The notes: generated by a model not told the origin, from the sequence alone. A stretch of 64,000 nucleotides of DNA from Prostheceraeus crozeri (GCA_907163375.1 CAJQUW010011610.1:353501-417500), one strand, 5' to 3'. Shown: positions 40,840 through 53,095, counted from the first letter of the stretch. Numbers and translations are program-made.

Positions 40840-41403
40840 TTTGTATATATTTTTTGCTTTTTCAAACTATTTGACATATTTCGGCTATAAAATCCATAGC
40901 CATTTTCAAAAGGTAATTAGAAAAAACTTTTAATACCGTTAGGGAATTCAATTTGATGACATCCATTATTTATAGATCAGATATCATGTGACCACAGACC
41001 AACCCCATCAAACTCAAAGACCTGAGACCATGAGCGGTAAAATCAAGTTACGTGCGTATATGCACGCACATAATTTACCAGTGATCAGCAGGTGAACAAG
41101 GACCAACGCTATCCACCCAGCCAAAAGTCAAAGAAATTTTCCATGCAAGTAAACGTCATTGACATGTGTGAAGAAATTGGTGATTGAAATGAGTATTACA
41201 AAATTTGGGAAATCTGTTAATGTGATCAAAAAGAAAGTCTTTGAGTTTGATGGGGTTGGTCTGTGGTCACATGACATCTGATATGCAAAGATTTGATATC
41301 ATCAAATTGAAAATCTTTACTACTGGTCTCTTGAAAATGGCTATGGATTTTATAGCCGAAATATATCAGATTATTTGAGAAAAGAAAAAAGATATACAGT
41401 ATG
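40840..41403. repeat. Inverted-repeat element with Penelope-like ends
   Basis: Arms of about 180-190 nt (40840-41031 and 41225-41403) match in opposite orientation, including GTGACCACAGACCAACCCCA and TATTTCGGCTATAAAATCCA. The roughly 190-nt centre is unique. Each arm carries one hammerhead-like module (about 40877-40915 minus; 41335-41372 plus). Confidence 0.8.
41335..41372 (+). ncRNA. Hammerhead-like module in inverted-repeat arm
   Basis: Stem I GGTCT with AGATT (with G-U pairs); core CTTGAAAA, diverged from CUGANGA; stem II GGCTAT with ATAGCC; GAAA; then a palindromic TATAT stem III and triplet ATC. The fold is kept better than the core. Confidence 0.4.
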
Positions 41404-42664
41404 CACCACAATGCAATTACAGCTTTACTTGGCTTTCCTAAACCTTTAAATCTATAATATCTCAGTAGAATTAGTTGTAGGTCAATGAGAATGCCTGCGA
41501 TGATTGGCCACAAGCATCTCTGTCGACAGAAAACACCATCTGTGGCCTGACCTTAATTTGAGTTGAGAATCCTTGATCTATACGTTTACCTGAAATTCCA
41601 ACTCCTTTCCTGATGTTGATGAATCGAAGTCATTCTTGTTTATCTTTTCTTTTTCGGAAGCGATGGGATTGTTTTCGTGTAGACAGTTTAACCGCATCTG
41701 TTTAGCGTTCCTTGTCAGCGGAAATTATGAAGAGCAGTCAACAGACGATCATTCAAAGCAACAACAATAACTCCATCAACCCTCCAGTTGACTCCACCTT
41801 CTTATCTGCGACCCGTTTCAGGACGCAGTTTCTTTAGTAGACAGCCATCAAAGCATCGCATAAAAACAATGATGTACCGTCGTGTATAGGTAAGACTCGA
41901 TTTTGAACTCTTTTTTCTCATCTGGTTTGGCATTTTGGGTGTGTTCTACTTGTCTCTCTACCAAACAAGGGAAGGTCAAAATGTGTAAGCCAATAGGATG
42001 TGTCTACGATAGATTTCCTTCTCAACGTGAGAATGGCAAAGCGAAAGGCAATATCCTACGGTACGTTGGAGATTATAGGAAGAGCTTAACGGGATGAAAA
42101 CAGAATACCGCATGATAAATCGTTGCCATTTGAAAACATGTTATGCTATACTGAAAATGACATCACTACGATAATGAGCGCGCCGAATCAGCTCTGATAG
42201 TCACAACTACAGACGGTTTGTCTTAGAAATGTGACAAGAAAATCGCAAAATAAAACAGTTATTCACTACATGGGAAGAAAACCCTTTCTCATTCATATAT
42301 GAAATCTCATCAAGACAAGTTAATAGGAATCCTCTCTCTCATGAATCGTTCTGAGTTCAATAAGTACAATTGATAGTGATCGGATTATCGGTTATTGTTG
42401 CCGTGCATTGACAACAATATCTATGTCAACATGACGTCAACAGATATCTGTGTGCATTCAGGATATAATGTGACTCTCTCAATGCACGACAACAATGAAA
42501 TTGTTCCTCGATGATGCATGTGTTAGGGAATGATTTCCAATGGAACTCTACCGGGTATTCTGAGTCTTTTGAGTGACCTTCATTCACAGACCTGAGGTAA
42601 GATGGTCTGTAGCGTTTGCATGTTTCCCGATGACTTTTAGAAATTACAGCTTAATTGACTTTTC

Positions 42665-44500
42665 TAGGTGGTGGTGGTGTCATCCCACCCCCTTCCTGCT
42701 GCTCAGAAGGGGCCTAGGGGGCCGTCAGATGTTCGGAGGGTCAATTGTCCGCTCCCAGCGGTGAATGAGCTCCAAACACCTAGCGGGGTAACCCACAGTT
42801 CCCATGGCGTGAGCGTTGCGTGCATGTGTGTGCAGGAGAAGAGGTGTTTTGTGCTGTGCTGCTGAGATTTTAATAGAGGACAAAGAGGTGAAGAGTGGAC
42901 AGAGGGGTTCATCATATGCAAGTATTCTTTTAAGAAGGGTGATTTGTTGGCGCGGGGCTGTACCAGTGATCTGCGTGTACGTCTGTCAATTCTGATTTGT
43001 GAACTGTGGGGGGATTGTGGTAATGACTTTGTTGTTTTGTCTGTGTGCTAGGTATATGCCAGAATGATAGAGTATGCTGAGGGTGTGTGCGACGTAGTGA
43101 GCGAACGTTTGAGTTGGTGCTTTGTTGTTGCGTTAGATGATTGTGTGGATGGGGGTGAATTGTACTTCCTGTGCTGAAAATTGTGGATTTTTGTTGTCTG
43201 AGAGATGGTGGTTGTTGTGTGAGGAGTTTGCTCTGTTTAGAAGCTGTTTTGCGGGTTGAGTGAGATGCTCAGCAGTGGGGTGGTTCGTCGTGAAGGTGTT
43301 GTGTGTTTGTGTTGCGTGTGCATCCTGTGGCGCTCCTGAGTACTTTGTTCTGTATTTAATAGCGGTGCGTGTGCTATTGCTTGTCGCTTGTCGTTGCTTG
43401 TTTGATCGGCGTCCAGACTGTGCATGTGTATTCCAAGTGGGAACGTGTAATGGCCTTGTAGGTGGCCCCCTCATGCTGTTGTCCCCAATTGGTGGAAGTG
43501 AGGCATGAGAGTATGTTGAGGGTGTGTTTTGCTTTTCTGCAAATGTTGTTGACGTGTGATGTACGCATGTACATGTTGAGTATCTAGGTTAACGCCCACA
43601 TTCGATAGTTGTTAAGAGTTGTAAGTGGAATGTTGTCATAGCAAGTGATATGTTTGTACTGAGTGAGAGCTGAGTTTTCTTGCGGTTGATGTGGAGATTG
43701 TTTTGTTGTGTCCATGAAGGTAGAGTGTCGAGGAAAGGTTGGAGTTTGTCTTGGGCTGTCTTGATACTTGAGTGAGTGACCGTGTTGGTGATGACGTCAG
43801 TGTAGACCGTTGATTTGAGTGCAGTGTCTGTTGGAAGAGGAATGTCTTGAATATAGAGATTGAAGAGGAAAGGGGAGAGAACTCCTCCTTGTGGGACGCC
43901 TGTTTTGATGTTTTTATTGGTTGAGCATGTTTGGTTGCATGTGGCGTAGGCTTGCCTGCCTTTGATGTAATTGACTATGCATCGAATGAAGAGAGAAGAA
44001 ATGTTGTGAATGTGGACTGTGTCGAAAGCTTTTGTCATGTCCAGCGATGTTGTGATTGTGCGCAAAGGTGGCGTTTTGTTTTTGAAGCCAGTAGCGATGC
44101 TGTTGTTGATTTGATGAAGTGCGGTGGCTGCGGAATGTTCTCTTTTGAAGCCGTGTTGAAAAGGCAAGGAGTTTGGGCAAGAGGTGAGAGAATATAAATA
44201 GGTCTGTAAGATGTGTGAAGATGGATAGTCTTTACTCTGTTTTGGTATTGGTGTGATGTTGGCTATTTTCCAGATGCTGAGTATCTGGTTGGTGTTGAGA
44301 AAGAGTGTGTATATGTCAGTTAGGCATTGAATGGTAGTGCGGCCGAGGTGTTTTAGGTGTTTTATGTTGATTTTATCTGGACCAAGAGAGACGTTGTTTG
44401 TAGAGTCTGAAACGGCTGAAATGGTTTGGTTAGACGTGATTTCTGTGTTGGTGGTAGTGAAGCGCAGTGTGCGTCTGTCGAAGATTCAAATTCAATCGAA
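42665..44500 (-). pseudogene. Non-LTR retrotransposon, sense to the channel, frameshifted
   Basis: Minus-strand RT motifs in order: SLGPDKINIKHLKHLG, FQHGFKREHSAATALHQINN, TTSLDMTKAFDTVH (catalytic Asp), IKTGVPQGGVLSPFLFNLYI, then a degraded VYTDVITNT where a YADD motif is expected, and SHLEYTCTVWTPIKQ in another frame. So the second catalytic Asp-Asp is damaged (TD) and there are several frameshifts. The copy is strongly strand-biased, G/T rich on the plus strand, unlike the surrounding AT-rich intron. An intact element of this kind belongs to the Jockey-like group; exact clade not determined. Confidence 0.8.
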
Positions 44501-44843
44501 AACAACCACGGTGATCAATATCTAGCCGCCTCCACTTTTTCACATATACTGGCATTCATTTTATTATTTCCATTTATTTATTTTATTTATCATGTGGTAG
44601 CTCACCTTGAGAACCACTGCTTTACAGATGCATGACTCGATACGAACAATATACGAATATACTACTGTTTAAAACAATGCATTTCTGCAGTGTGTGGGAA
44701 TTCCACAGGATTAACATAGATATTATCTGTGGTCTGGCACAGCTCTGGGAATGAAAAATCGCGTCACACTGCAATTGCGTTTATCGAATTAGTCGAACTT
44801 GACAGTTGAACGCAATTAATGATGAATCAAGTCTTCAACTTAC

Positions 44844-45002
44844 CTTCATTGCCATGCTGACGATGTTCATCATGATCAACACAAAGATGATGTACTCAAA
44901 TGGTCGAGATGTGACAAACCACCAAACTTTGTATTGCAATCTTCCTTTTGGTATAAAGCGACGCTGTGGACGGGCTTTCAATGCAAATTCAATGCATTTT
45001 CT
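44844..45002 (-). CDS. Cav1: Cav1 exon: III-IV linker and IVS1
   Basis: 159 nt, exactly 53 codons, phase 0 at both ends; acceptor GCTTTCAG, donor AAG/GTAAGT. It begins [20 protein letters not shown], the conserved basic III-IV linker of L-type channels, and continues [20 protein letters not shown] into the IVS1 helix, ending VSMAMK. The lower-end neighbour is a non-LTR element in sense orientation that ends about 340 bp from this exon. Confidence 0.95.
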
Positions 45003-46419
45003 CTGAAAGCAGAATGTTTCAATAATTGAGATAATATCGGATTGCACAAAAATTGCTTAGTTTGTGTGAATTTCTTGGCCATTAGACATGAATTGGTTGA
45101 TGAGGAGTAAATTCGTTGGAATAAATTTACTGTTTTATTAATTTTTCATGTTATTTTACATTCCAGGCAGTTAAACTGCAACAAGCTGTTTCAAAATTGT
45201 GAAAACATATTTTAGTGCTTATTTTTCTTTGATTAATGTGCTTTTATTTCACGCATCTGCGAGTCAGAGCTTCCATTGCCAGTTGCGTAGACAAGGGGAG
45301 GACAAGGGAGACATCCCCCACCGATATGAAATCTTTGTGTTTTATACGGGGTATATTAACGTCAGTCGATGTCGAATCATTGATTTATCAATGTGAGAAT
45401 CTGAAATCCTACAGTAGCGCGCTTGGTTGATTTTCGCATGTCCCTTGTTGCGCAGCGATCGCGAGAGATGTTAATTTTTGTGAGTCAGATAGTCAAAATA
45501 CGTATTGTAGTTGTACATGAACATACTTGAAGGCATAATGTTTACAAAAAGATCTGAAGGCTACATCTGAAGATGTTGTATATAAGCTTGTATATGCTGT
45601 ATGATTTTATGCTAATGGTGTATCATGAATGATCAATAAAAGACAAAATCAGATCATAATCAAATCAGATATGAATGAATATTAGGGCTTCTTCTGATTT
45701 ATGAAATTATTAGGTATAAGCTTATATCAATTAAGCCACATTTATGCCCCCCGGAAAATAAATCCTGACTAAGCGAAATAAAGCGCAACAACATTGGCTT
45801 ACTCAAAACATGCTGTTACGAAATATTACACAGGGTAGAGCAGATTACTCAAAAGCTTCTATAATTCTACATTAATCGGAACAGACTGGCAAAAAATGAT
45901 GATGTAGCATCCATTTAATTATCTGCAGACGAAATATGAATTTGTGCCTTGATCTGAACAGAGATATCGTCAGATTTGTATTCTGTTTTCAAAATATTAA
46001 TCACATTTAGCAATCAGCAACAAGCCATGACCGAATATGAATGCGTCTGATTTTTATGTGCAATTTACTAATGATGTTTTGATGAAAGTTGAGCAGCTTG
46101 CACTTGTTTACTTCCGTCAGATGATCCTCTTCTGTATACATTTCGCCTTCCTAGTGATTCAACAAAGTGAAAGGAAACATATTCATTCAATGTCTTATCG
46201 GCTGATATTTTGTGATCTCTAATCTAGTAGCCTAATGAATCGATGGTAGCTTATCAGTTCATATATTAGAAATACATGTATTCCATGATGTTCTTTAAAG
46301 TTGAATGCTAAATGCTATAAGTCAATTTTGTTAACTCCACAATCTTAGGTCCATGTCTTGTTTGGAAATACTAGTTAGGAAAACGTTTCTTTTTTTAATG
46401 TTTTGGATGTCATCTTTCC
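45003..46419. other. Intron; nothing recognised
   Basis: AT-rich intron 5' of the IVS1 exon, with no exon or mobile-element motif seen. Confidence 0.5.
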
Positions 46420-46965
46420 TCAGATGTGAAATGTAACAAGCATATTGATTGCTTGATAAAGAGAGCATCTAAACGCTTGTTTCTTATTGTACATTTAAAA
46501 TGAGTTAGCACATCCTCGCATGTTACTTTCATGGCGTACTGCAGTTTCATGCGCCCGATTTTGTTGTATTGTTATTTTGTGACGCTCCCAAATATTTACT
46601 GAAACGACTTTCAAGTGAAGAAAAAGAGAGTTTTACGCCTGATAGATGATTGTGAATACACTAATGAGACTTTAGTTGCCAGTGGAGACCGTACGCGTAA
46701 GAAGATCTTCAATGATGTTATTTTGAACCTGACCATCCACTCCGTGAGTTTTTTCTTGACCGTAACTGCGTATCTACTAAGACCAAATGTTAATGGAAAT
46801 ATCCTAAGACTGATAGCTTTTTAAATTCTTTTATTAGGTGTATTGTCCATGGTTCACACCAAGATTTTATGCATCTTTGCATTTTATCTATTGTGTATTA
46901 TTTGTTATGGGATCACCGCCCTCGCATGGCAAATAAAGATATTTCTATTTCCTTTATTACATTAC
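46420..46965 (+). pseudogene. LINE relic, C-terminal end and 3' UTR
   Basis: Frames read HIDCLIKRASKRLFLIVHLK, then after a stop VTFMAYCSFMRPILLYCYFV and RVLRLIDDCEYTNETL, the thumb and C-terminal region of CR1-like reverse transcriptases. The 3' end runs GGATCACCGCCCTCGCATGG then AATAAAGATATTTC. Confidence 0.65.
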
Positions 46966-47718
46966 ATTACTCGTACATGCTGTTAATGGTAGGCTTTAGT
47001 ATTTTAATTGTCATAGCTTTCAATAGTTTTTAGTATTTTAAATTGATGTAACAAATATCTCGGTCTATGATGTTGATGTCGAACTTAGATTTACATATTG
47101 CTTGATGTTTAATATATGTCGACTGTGATTACGTTATATGCTCGTTGGTTCAGACATGTGCTCGAATGTGTCGCACTGCGCATCCTATGTAGAAACTACA
47201 AATACTAGCTTTCAATTTATAATGACAGCGAATGATTCGTAGCATGTCTTCTGGATGTACATGTTTTGAGTAGACTTATATATCTAAATGTTTCTCACAT
47301 AAAAGTCCTAAATGTGACAGCTTGGGCTGGACATGCGCCCCCATCGTTATTTCCGTCTTTGGCGAATTAGGGGAGTATGCCACCGAAACGGTTGACCGGA
47401 TTGCAAATCTTTTGGCGACGCAATCAGAAATTTCTTTTGGTGAATCCAAGTCCATCATATTGACCTACGCTCATGAGAGCTGATACGCAGGCAATAATAT
47501 CACAGTCGGCGTTAGGCCAACTTTTCTGATTGTTTTGTTTTCTAGACTTTTTTATTCTTAGATTTGCCAACCAGATTTTTTCTGCACTTGTAAATGACTG
47601 ATGAGCACGTAGACAAGCGTTTGATAATACCACCTCCAGACAGGAATTCACAACTATTACAGGTTTCACCTATTATATGACGATGTATTCATAAACGCAA
47701 AGACATCATGAACTAATA

Positions 47719-48175
47719 TCTTATATATAAAATGCAAAACGCCGACAAACTCCTCCTAAACCATGAAACTTTACGCCAATATGATACTACCATTTAATAG
47801 AACAAAAAATTTGTAGTTAAAACCGCCCGGTCTCATTTCCCTAAGTATCATAATTACAGAGAAAAGTAGACTTTTGTGTAAATTTTTACCGAAAAAATAT
47901 TAATTACACAAGTAACTACATTAAATTTACAAATGAACTCCTCATTTGCTTTAAAAAATTGCCTCGCTAGACATGCGTCTCATTGATTCTAATGTTTCAC
48001 GACGGATTCAGCAACAGCCAATGAGAACGCGATCTAAATGGTAAGACAGCCAATCAGTGTACGCGAATGAGTTGGTAAACTTGGTATGCAACAATGTGCA
48101 TACATACAATGTGCACTGTCTTAATTTAACATACTTATGCATATAAATCCTGGACGAAGTCCGGGGCCTTACTTA
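47719..48175 (+). mobile_element. Helitron-like non-autonomous element (tentative)
   Basis: Begins TCTTATATATAAAATGC, after an A in AATA, like many Helitron 5' ends. It finishes with a short hairpin CCTGGAC GAA GTCCGGGG followed by CCTTA. Helitrons end with such a hairpin and CTRR; the exact end here is not canonical. No Rep/helicase frame is present. Confidence 0.45.
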
Positions 48176-48424
48176 TCAATATAAAAGTTCTACATATGGG
48201 ACCTGTGAGTCGGGAATTTGCCGCAGCTATACTCGAGCTTGTAGGCAGGAGACACGAATTTTGGAGCATTCGCAAGGCTCTATAGACATAAGACAGACAT
48301 GTAATAGATTTCAACCGCAGAAACACACCTTCAAACAATTAGCCTAAATCGCCGACAATTTCATTATTGACGTGATAAAATGCAAAAAATAAATTAGCAA
48401 ACTAAGATTTTGTTGATAAATCAC

Positions 48425-48626
48425 CTGATTTTTGTCAAGTTCACAATTCCGATATTCCTGTTCTCCTTCCTGTTGGAATGTTACGATGACAAAACCAACG
48501 AATATGTTAATCATAAAGAAAGCAATGACGATTATGTATGCGATGTAAAATATGGAAACAGCTGGTTGAGAATTATAGATTCCTCCGAAGTCTTCTTTGT
48601 TTGCATCAATTGAGCGGTATAACAAT
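48425..48626 (-). CDS. Cav1: Cav1 exon: end of repeat III pore, IIIS6, start of III-IV linker
   Basis: 202 nt; acceptor TTTTTCAG, donor CAG/GTGATT; one base plus 67 codons, ending in phase 0. It encodes [20 protein letters not shown], the IIIS6 gate helix ([20 protein letters not shown]) and [20 protein letters not shown] at the start of the III-IV linker. The NIFVGF motif is the cytoplasmic end of the pore gate. The vertebrate Met-Met pair at the inner end of IIIS6 reads Met-Ile here. Confidence 0.96.
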
Positions 48627-49260
48627 CTGAAAAATGAAGGTACATATGAGAAATTAATGTGAGACATATGTGAGACACAGTAATTGCTTTTGATACTTTT
48701 TGAAGGGAAGACATACGTACAGCATTTGGTTATCTATCGATAGTTTTCACAGTCTTTTGATCTGTGAAGACAAACAAATTGCGCCGAACTTGGCCAATAA
48801 CAGAATTTGTTTGCCATAAAATTTCATATTATGAAACCAATAGAGGATTAATATTATAAATCCAAGTGAGGAACATTTGAATTTGTTATTAGTGAAACTG
48901 AGTCTGGTTGTGGGTGAATGTTATGTCTTCTTTATGCCAGGTAAAAACAAGCCTCGATTCTTCATCAATTGCCATTTTGTACAAAAGAACAAGATACAAT
49001 AATGATAAACATGTAGCACAAAAGAATGAGAAATTGTAAGTAAAGGTCAGACACATGGAAAGAGCTAGACTTTTCCACCTCGATGTGCGTGAAACGATAG
49101 ACAACTGAATTTTCTTTCGATTATTAAGGAAGCAATATTCCTGACAGCGTCTTTTAATCTTTTGGTCGTGCAGTACAGTATCCGGTCAAATATGAAAAAA
49201 TAGGTGACTAATATCAACTCGAGACCTTATTAATCGAACGTGATCACAATGCATATGTCT

Positions 49261-49400
49261 ATTAATTAAAATGCGAATTAATGCTGCATTTGATTAATTA
49301 TGCGAATTAATGCTGCATTTGATTAATTATGCGAATTAATGCTACATATGATTAATTATGCGAATTAATGCTACATATGATTAATTATGCAAATTAATAA
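49261..49400. repeat. 29-bp tandem repeat, about 4.5 copies
   Basis: The unit GCGAATTAATGCTGCATTTG plus ATTAATTAT recurs at 49273, 49302, 49331, 49360 and 49389, exactly 29 bp apart, with TGCATTT or TACATAT variants. A LINE follows directly, and a further unit-like piece (ATGCTGCATATGATTAAATG) reappears on its far side at about 50238. Confidence 0.9.
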
Positions 49401-50240
49401 TAAAAATAATAATGCTTTATTCGTCAATACAAAAGCGGTATGACATGCATGAGTACAAGACAGATTTCACGTGAATTTTGAAAATTTTTCAAGCTTCTGA
49501 AAATGTTTGGCACTGATGTCACAGATGACCGGCCAACTAAAGTGCATGTGACAAAGTACAAAAATTTCAAAGGCTTTCCAGACAACTGTACCGGTGTTCC
49601 TATTAACACGTAAACGGCGAACAAGTGACATAGCTTTACAGCAGCGACGATATAGTACAGAAAAGTGAGTGTTCCGATGCAAGTCAGAAGAGAAATGAAC
49701 TCCAAGGATCTTGGTGCAGTTTGCTTGAGAGATAGATGTACCATCCAACATAATGTCAGTCATTGGGGGAAGATTAGCGGAGCGGGAGAGGGTCATGCAC
49801 TTGCATTCGTCTACATTAATGGCAAGATTTTTGCTGTCCGCCCAGGAGGAGAACAAACGAAAGTCATCAGGTAAACTTGAGATCTCACCATCCGAGTTAA
49901 AGGACAACATAGTTACATCATCAGCGTAAACAACAGTGTCAGTATTTACAAATTCAGGAATGTCATCAATAAACAAGGAAAACAAAAGTGGTCCCAAAAT
50001 GTAACCTTGTGGAACTCCACTAGAGATGGGGCGCCACACAGACACAACATCATTCGATGAAACACGCTGGAAACGATCAGACAAAAGATTATGTATGAAA
50101 TTAGTAGCAGGGGGAGAAGAGTGAAAGTGATCGTGATGGGTTTCAAGAAGCTTGCAGTGGCTGACAGTGTCAAAAGCTTTTCTAAGGTCAATGGCAATGA
50201 GGGAAACATAGTTATCAGAGTGAGCGGAGATGTGATTCAT
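49400..50240 (-). pseudogene. Non-LTR retrotransposon RT, 5'-truncated, inserted in the 29-bp array
   Basis: A continuous 257-codon frame (50240 to 49467) contains VSLIAIDLRKAFDTVSH, SSGVPQGYILGPLLFSLFID, VVYADDVTML with intact YADD, and CTKILGVHFSSDL, so most of the RT palm is present. The N-terminal part and endonuclease are absent and the C-terminus is shortened. It ends in ACGAATAAAGCATTATT and an ATT-rich tail. CR1-like. Sense to the channel, between the IIIS6 and repeat III pore exons. Confidence 0.85.
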
Positions 50241-50384
50241 GCTGCATATGATTAAATGTAAACCACTGACAAGTAGGATGATCGGAATGTCGTTTCAAAT
50301 ATATATTGACATTTCTCTTAGATGCTAGTTTTGTCAAATTTCAGAGGCCATTCCTATAGATATCAATGAATTTCTTGAGAGGGA

Positions 50385-50790
50385 GAACTCTAGATCACGA
50401 CCAAAAGATCGGGAAGCCAAATATCAACTACTGAACCACAGAGGCCTACGAAAAGTATCCGGACAGAACAATGTAGTCTAACACTTGCCTACATCGTGTA
50501 CTAGTCACCACATGTACATTCTCAAACAGGTTCACCGAAGAAGTGCTACTTTTTGTACCATGTTGCTGCTATTCGTTAAGCGTTAAGCTAATGATGGTTT
50601 ATTGTGGTTTAACGTCACTACTCCCCCAAACTGGGGGCTTGGACGATGCACAGTCATACTTTTGACTGGAACGGTTTGGTACTTTCAGTCCGGATGCCCT
50701 TCCTGACGACTTCCGATGACACTTTCGGGGCTCGACCAGTGGACCGAAGGATAGTTAGGCCAAGCACTTAACCACTGTACCACGGAGAGT
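50385..50790 (-). mobile_element. SINE family A: head fragment plus near full-length copy
   Basis: At 50385-50452 a degraded head (CGACCAAAAGATCGGGAAGC ... ACCACAGAGGCC). At 50607-50790 a good copy from GGTTTAACGTCACTACTCCC to CCACTGTACCACGGAGAG. Both in minus orientation. Confidence 0.8.
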
Positions 50791-51094
50791 ACTATATGCG
50801 AATGAACTAACTTTTTGTAATGACTAATAATATATTCCTGATCTATCAACGCCATCGATTTGCGAACATTCACTTACTTTACTTGAGAGAAACTATATCA
50901 ATAAACAAAAATGACTGTCACATAATGGCAGCTTTGAAATCATGCTTATTTTCTGAATCAGGAGATGCTTCAGTAATATTTTAGCTTATTAATTTTTGAA
51001 ATTCAAAATCGATTGAAAAATTCAGGCAGTATAATAAGACTATAACAATAAGCAATTACTCAGGAGAATACCTTTTTCTGCAAGAGAAGCTCAT

Positions 51095-51503
51095 TATGGT
51101 TGGAAAAATCAAGCATTTGATGATCTTATATGTATTAAATAACAACAATTAATTTCGGCCATATTCCACAGCCATTCTCAAGTAGTAAGAAATATATATG
51201 CAATGTAAGATGTCTTTTTGAGTTCTAAGCATTCATCACAGCAAGAAATTGAAATCGTGATACAGCACAGTGGGCAAAAAATTGCATAAAACTGTATTGT
51301 ACAATACTGTATTAAAATTGTATTGTTGGTTGTTGAACAAAAGACTATATCGTGGTTGCTGTTTATCTTATATCATCTTTTTTTGAAAGTTGTACATTTT
51401 TGTAAATTTCCTTCTGCTTGAGAATGGCTGTGGAATATAGCCGAAATTAATTGTTTTTATTTAATGTATGAGACTATCAAATACTTGATTTTTCCAACCA
51501 TAC
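51095..51503. repeat. Inverted-repeat element with Penelope-like ends
   Basis: Arms of about 100 nt: TATGGTTGGAAAAATCAAGC through TTCGGCCATATTCCACAGCC at the left is matched in reverse by GAGAATGGCTGTGGAATATA through CTTGATTTTTCCAACCATA at the right. Each arm includes a GGCTGT...ATAGCC-GAAA hairpin like that at 41335, so the two elements belong to one group. Confidence 0.8.
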
Positions 51504-52094
51504 TGTAATGAACAATGCTATCAATCAAGGCATATTTCAAAATGCAAGAGAAGTCTATATTGTTGTTCAACCAAAATGAGAATTGTCATGAATGATGCAA
51601 ATGTCAACTAAATGAATTCAAAGACACAGCTCTTGACCTCCAAATGACGCTTTGGATCGCAGTAGCCATACGTGTGCATGATCACATTGAAGTATATTGC
51701 TCAGTTCATGCGCCCGAAAGTATCATACTTCATATCGCCTCTTTAGGGTGAAGTGCTGAGTGACAGACGTGAAGAGATGCGTCTAAAATGATGCTAGCAA
51801 ACTCTTCCTAATACTCACAAACGGTGACCTTTACTTGTGCAAACACTCCACTTTAGGTCAATGCATTACAATATTTAATATGTGACAAGTAGAAAAGTAG
51901 ATTTTTTGAAAAAATAGACGAAAGAAACATTGCTAGTTATCTAATAAGTCTCTCTTGTATTGGACATATCTATTCCTTTATTCTAATGATGCATGCAATA
52001 ATCTCGTTAAAAGAGCTTGTTCAAGAAGTTCACACCAACATTGCAGTTTCTTGGATAACACGCGGAGTGGAAACTAACAAAACAAGGAATTGAA

Positions 52095-52140
52095 GATGAC
52101 TGTGCCCCAAGAGGAGGCTGAAATTAATGAATCAAAGTAA
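52095..52140 (+). repeat. Degenerate hammerhead-like motif
   Basis: GATGACTGTGCCCCAAGAGG followed by AGGCTGAAATTAAT parallels the intact candidate at 9414-9447, but the first core bases and stem I are changed. Supporting evidence that the 9409 motif is part of a repeat family. Confidence 0.4.
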
Positions 52141-52670
52141 GAAGAAAATAATTTGCACAGAAATAGCGCAATTTTCAGCTCATAAGAAAGATGAATTTTC
52201 AGCAAGTCAACTTCATAAACAACCTACTACTGACGATAATCATTTCATTGTTTATTTAGGGTCTAGAAGCTATTACCTTGTGTTTTTGAATACACAATAG
52301 CTTTTTGTTAAGTTTGACCCTATCTACACATTCCTCGTGTGATCGCAGAACCGATTATCCTCCCAAGAATAGCTCGTTTAGGGATGTTACGCCACAAAAT
52401 ATGGTCTAAGAATCATTCCGAGGTCACAAGTTTTGAGATCAGCTTGAAAGTGGGTTTTATGGAATGTCAGAACTTTTCAGTTCTCATATCATAGCTTTGC
52501 GAACACATTCTGCACACATTTCTCTGTCACCATATACATTGCAGCACCGAGAAACCTCTCAGCCAACCCCAAAGGTCCGGCCTGGATAAATGCATCTTGG
52601 TGCAAGCTTGTCGATACAAGTAGGGTCTACATGTATTGTTTAAATGTTTATTAATGAACACAATCAACCT

Positions 52671-53095
52671 ACGTTCGCTCCCACTTGGAATACGCTGACA
52701 GTGTTTGGAATCCCCCAGCTGCTCAAGACACAGCCTGGATCAAAAGGTCCAAAGGCGATTTGTTCGTTGTGTGATTCATCTATGGTGGCATTTCTATGAA
52801 GACCGCCTCCGAATCCTAGAAATTCCAACCTTACCTCTCGTGATCATTTTACTCCAAGCGTGTCATCGACGCTGGGAATTTGTTGCTCGCTTGTATTTCA
52901 AGAGTAGTTTGTACAATTTTATATCCTCAGAAACGAGCTTTGTGACTTTTCAATTACCTGCATACATTTGCATGATCCTTTACTTGCACGTGTTGATGCT
53001 GTTCTGTTCCATATACTCACTGTAAATTTGATTTTTCTTCTTGGTGCTTTGTGCCTTTATGGCAGTAATAAAACATTTCACGAATGAAATCACTA
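52671..53095 (+). pseudogene. LINE relic, C-terminal end and 3' UTR
   Basis: Reads RSHLEYADSVWNPPAAQDTA then WIKRSK, the LEY-x-VW thumb motif of non-LTR reverse transcriptases, followed by stops and frameshifts. The 3' end GCAGTAATAAAACATTTC resembles a LINE 3' UTR. The 106-codon open frame here is a different, accidental frame. Confidence 0.65.

Noticed and set aside
43931-44197. Plus-strand 88-codon frame in the G/T-rich region
   Set aside because: Antisense to the LINE reverse transcriptase; it is open because of the base composition.
48410-48613. Plus-strand 67-codon frame over IIIS6
   Set aside because: Antisense shadow of the channel exon at 48425-48626.
49261-49400. 29-bp periodic repeat considered as CRISPR
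   Set aside because: Contiguous satellite units without spacers in animal DNA.
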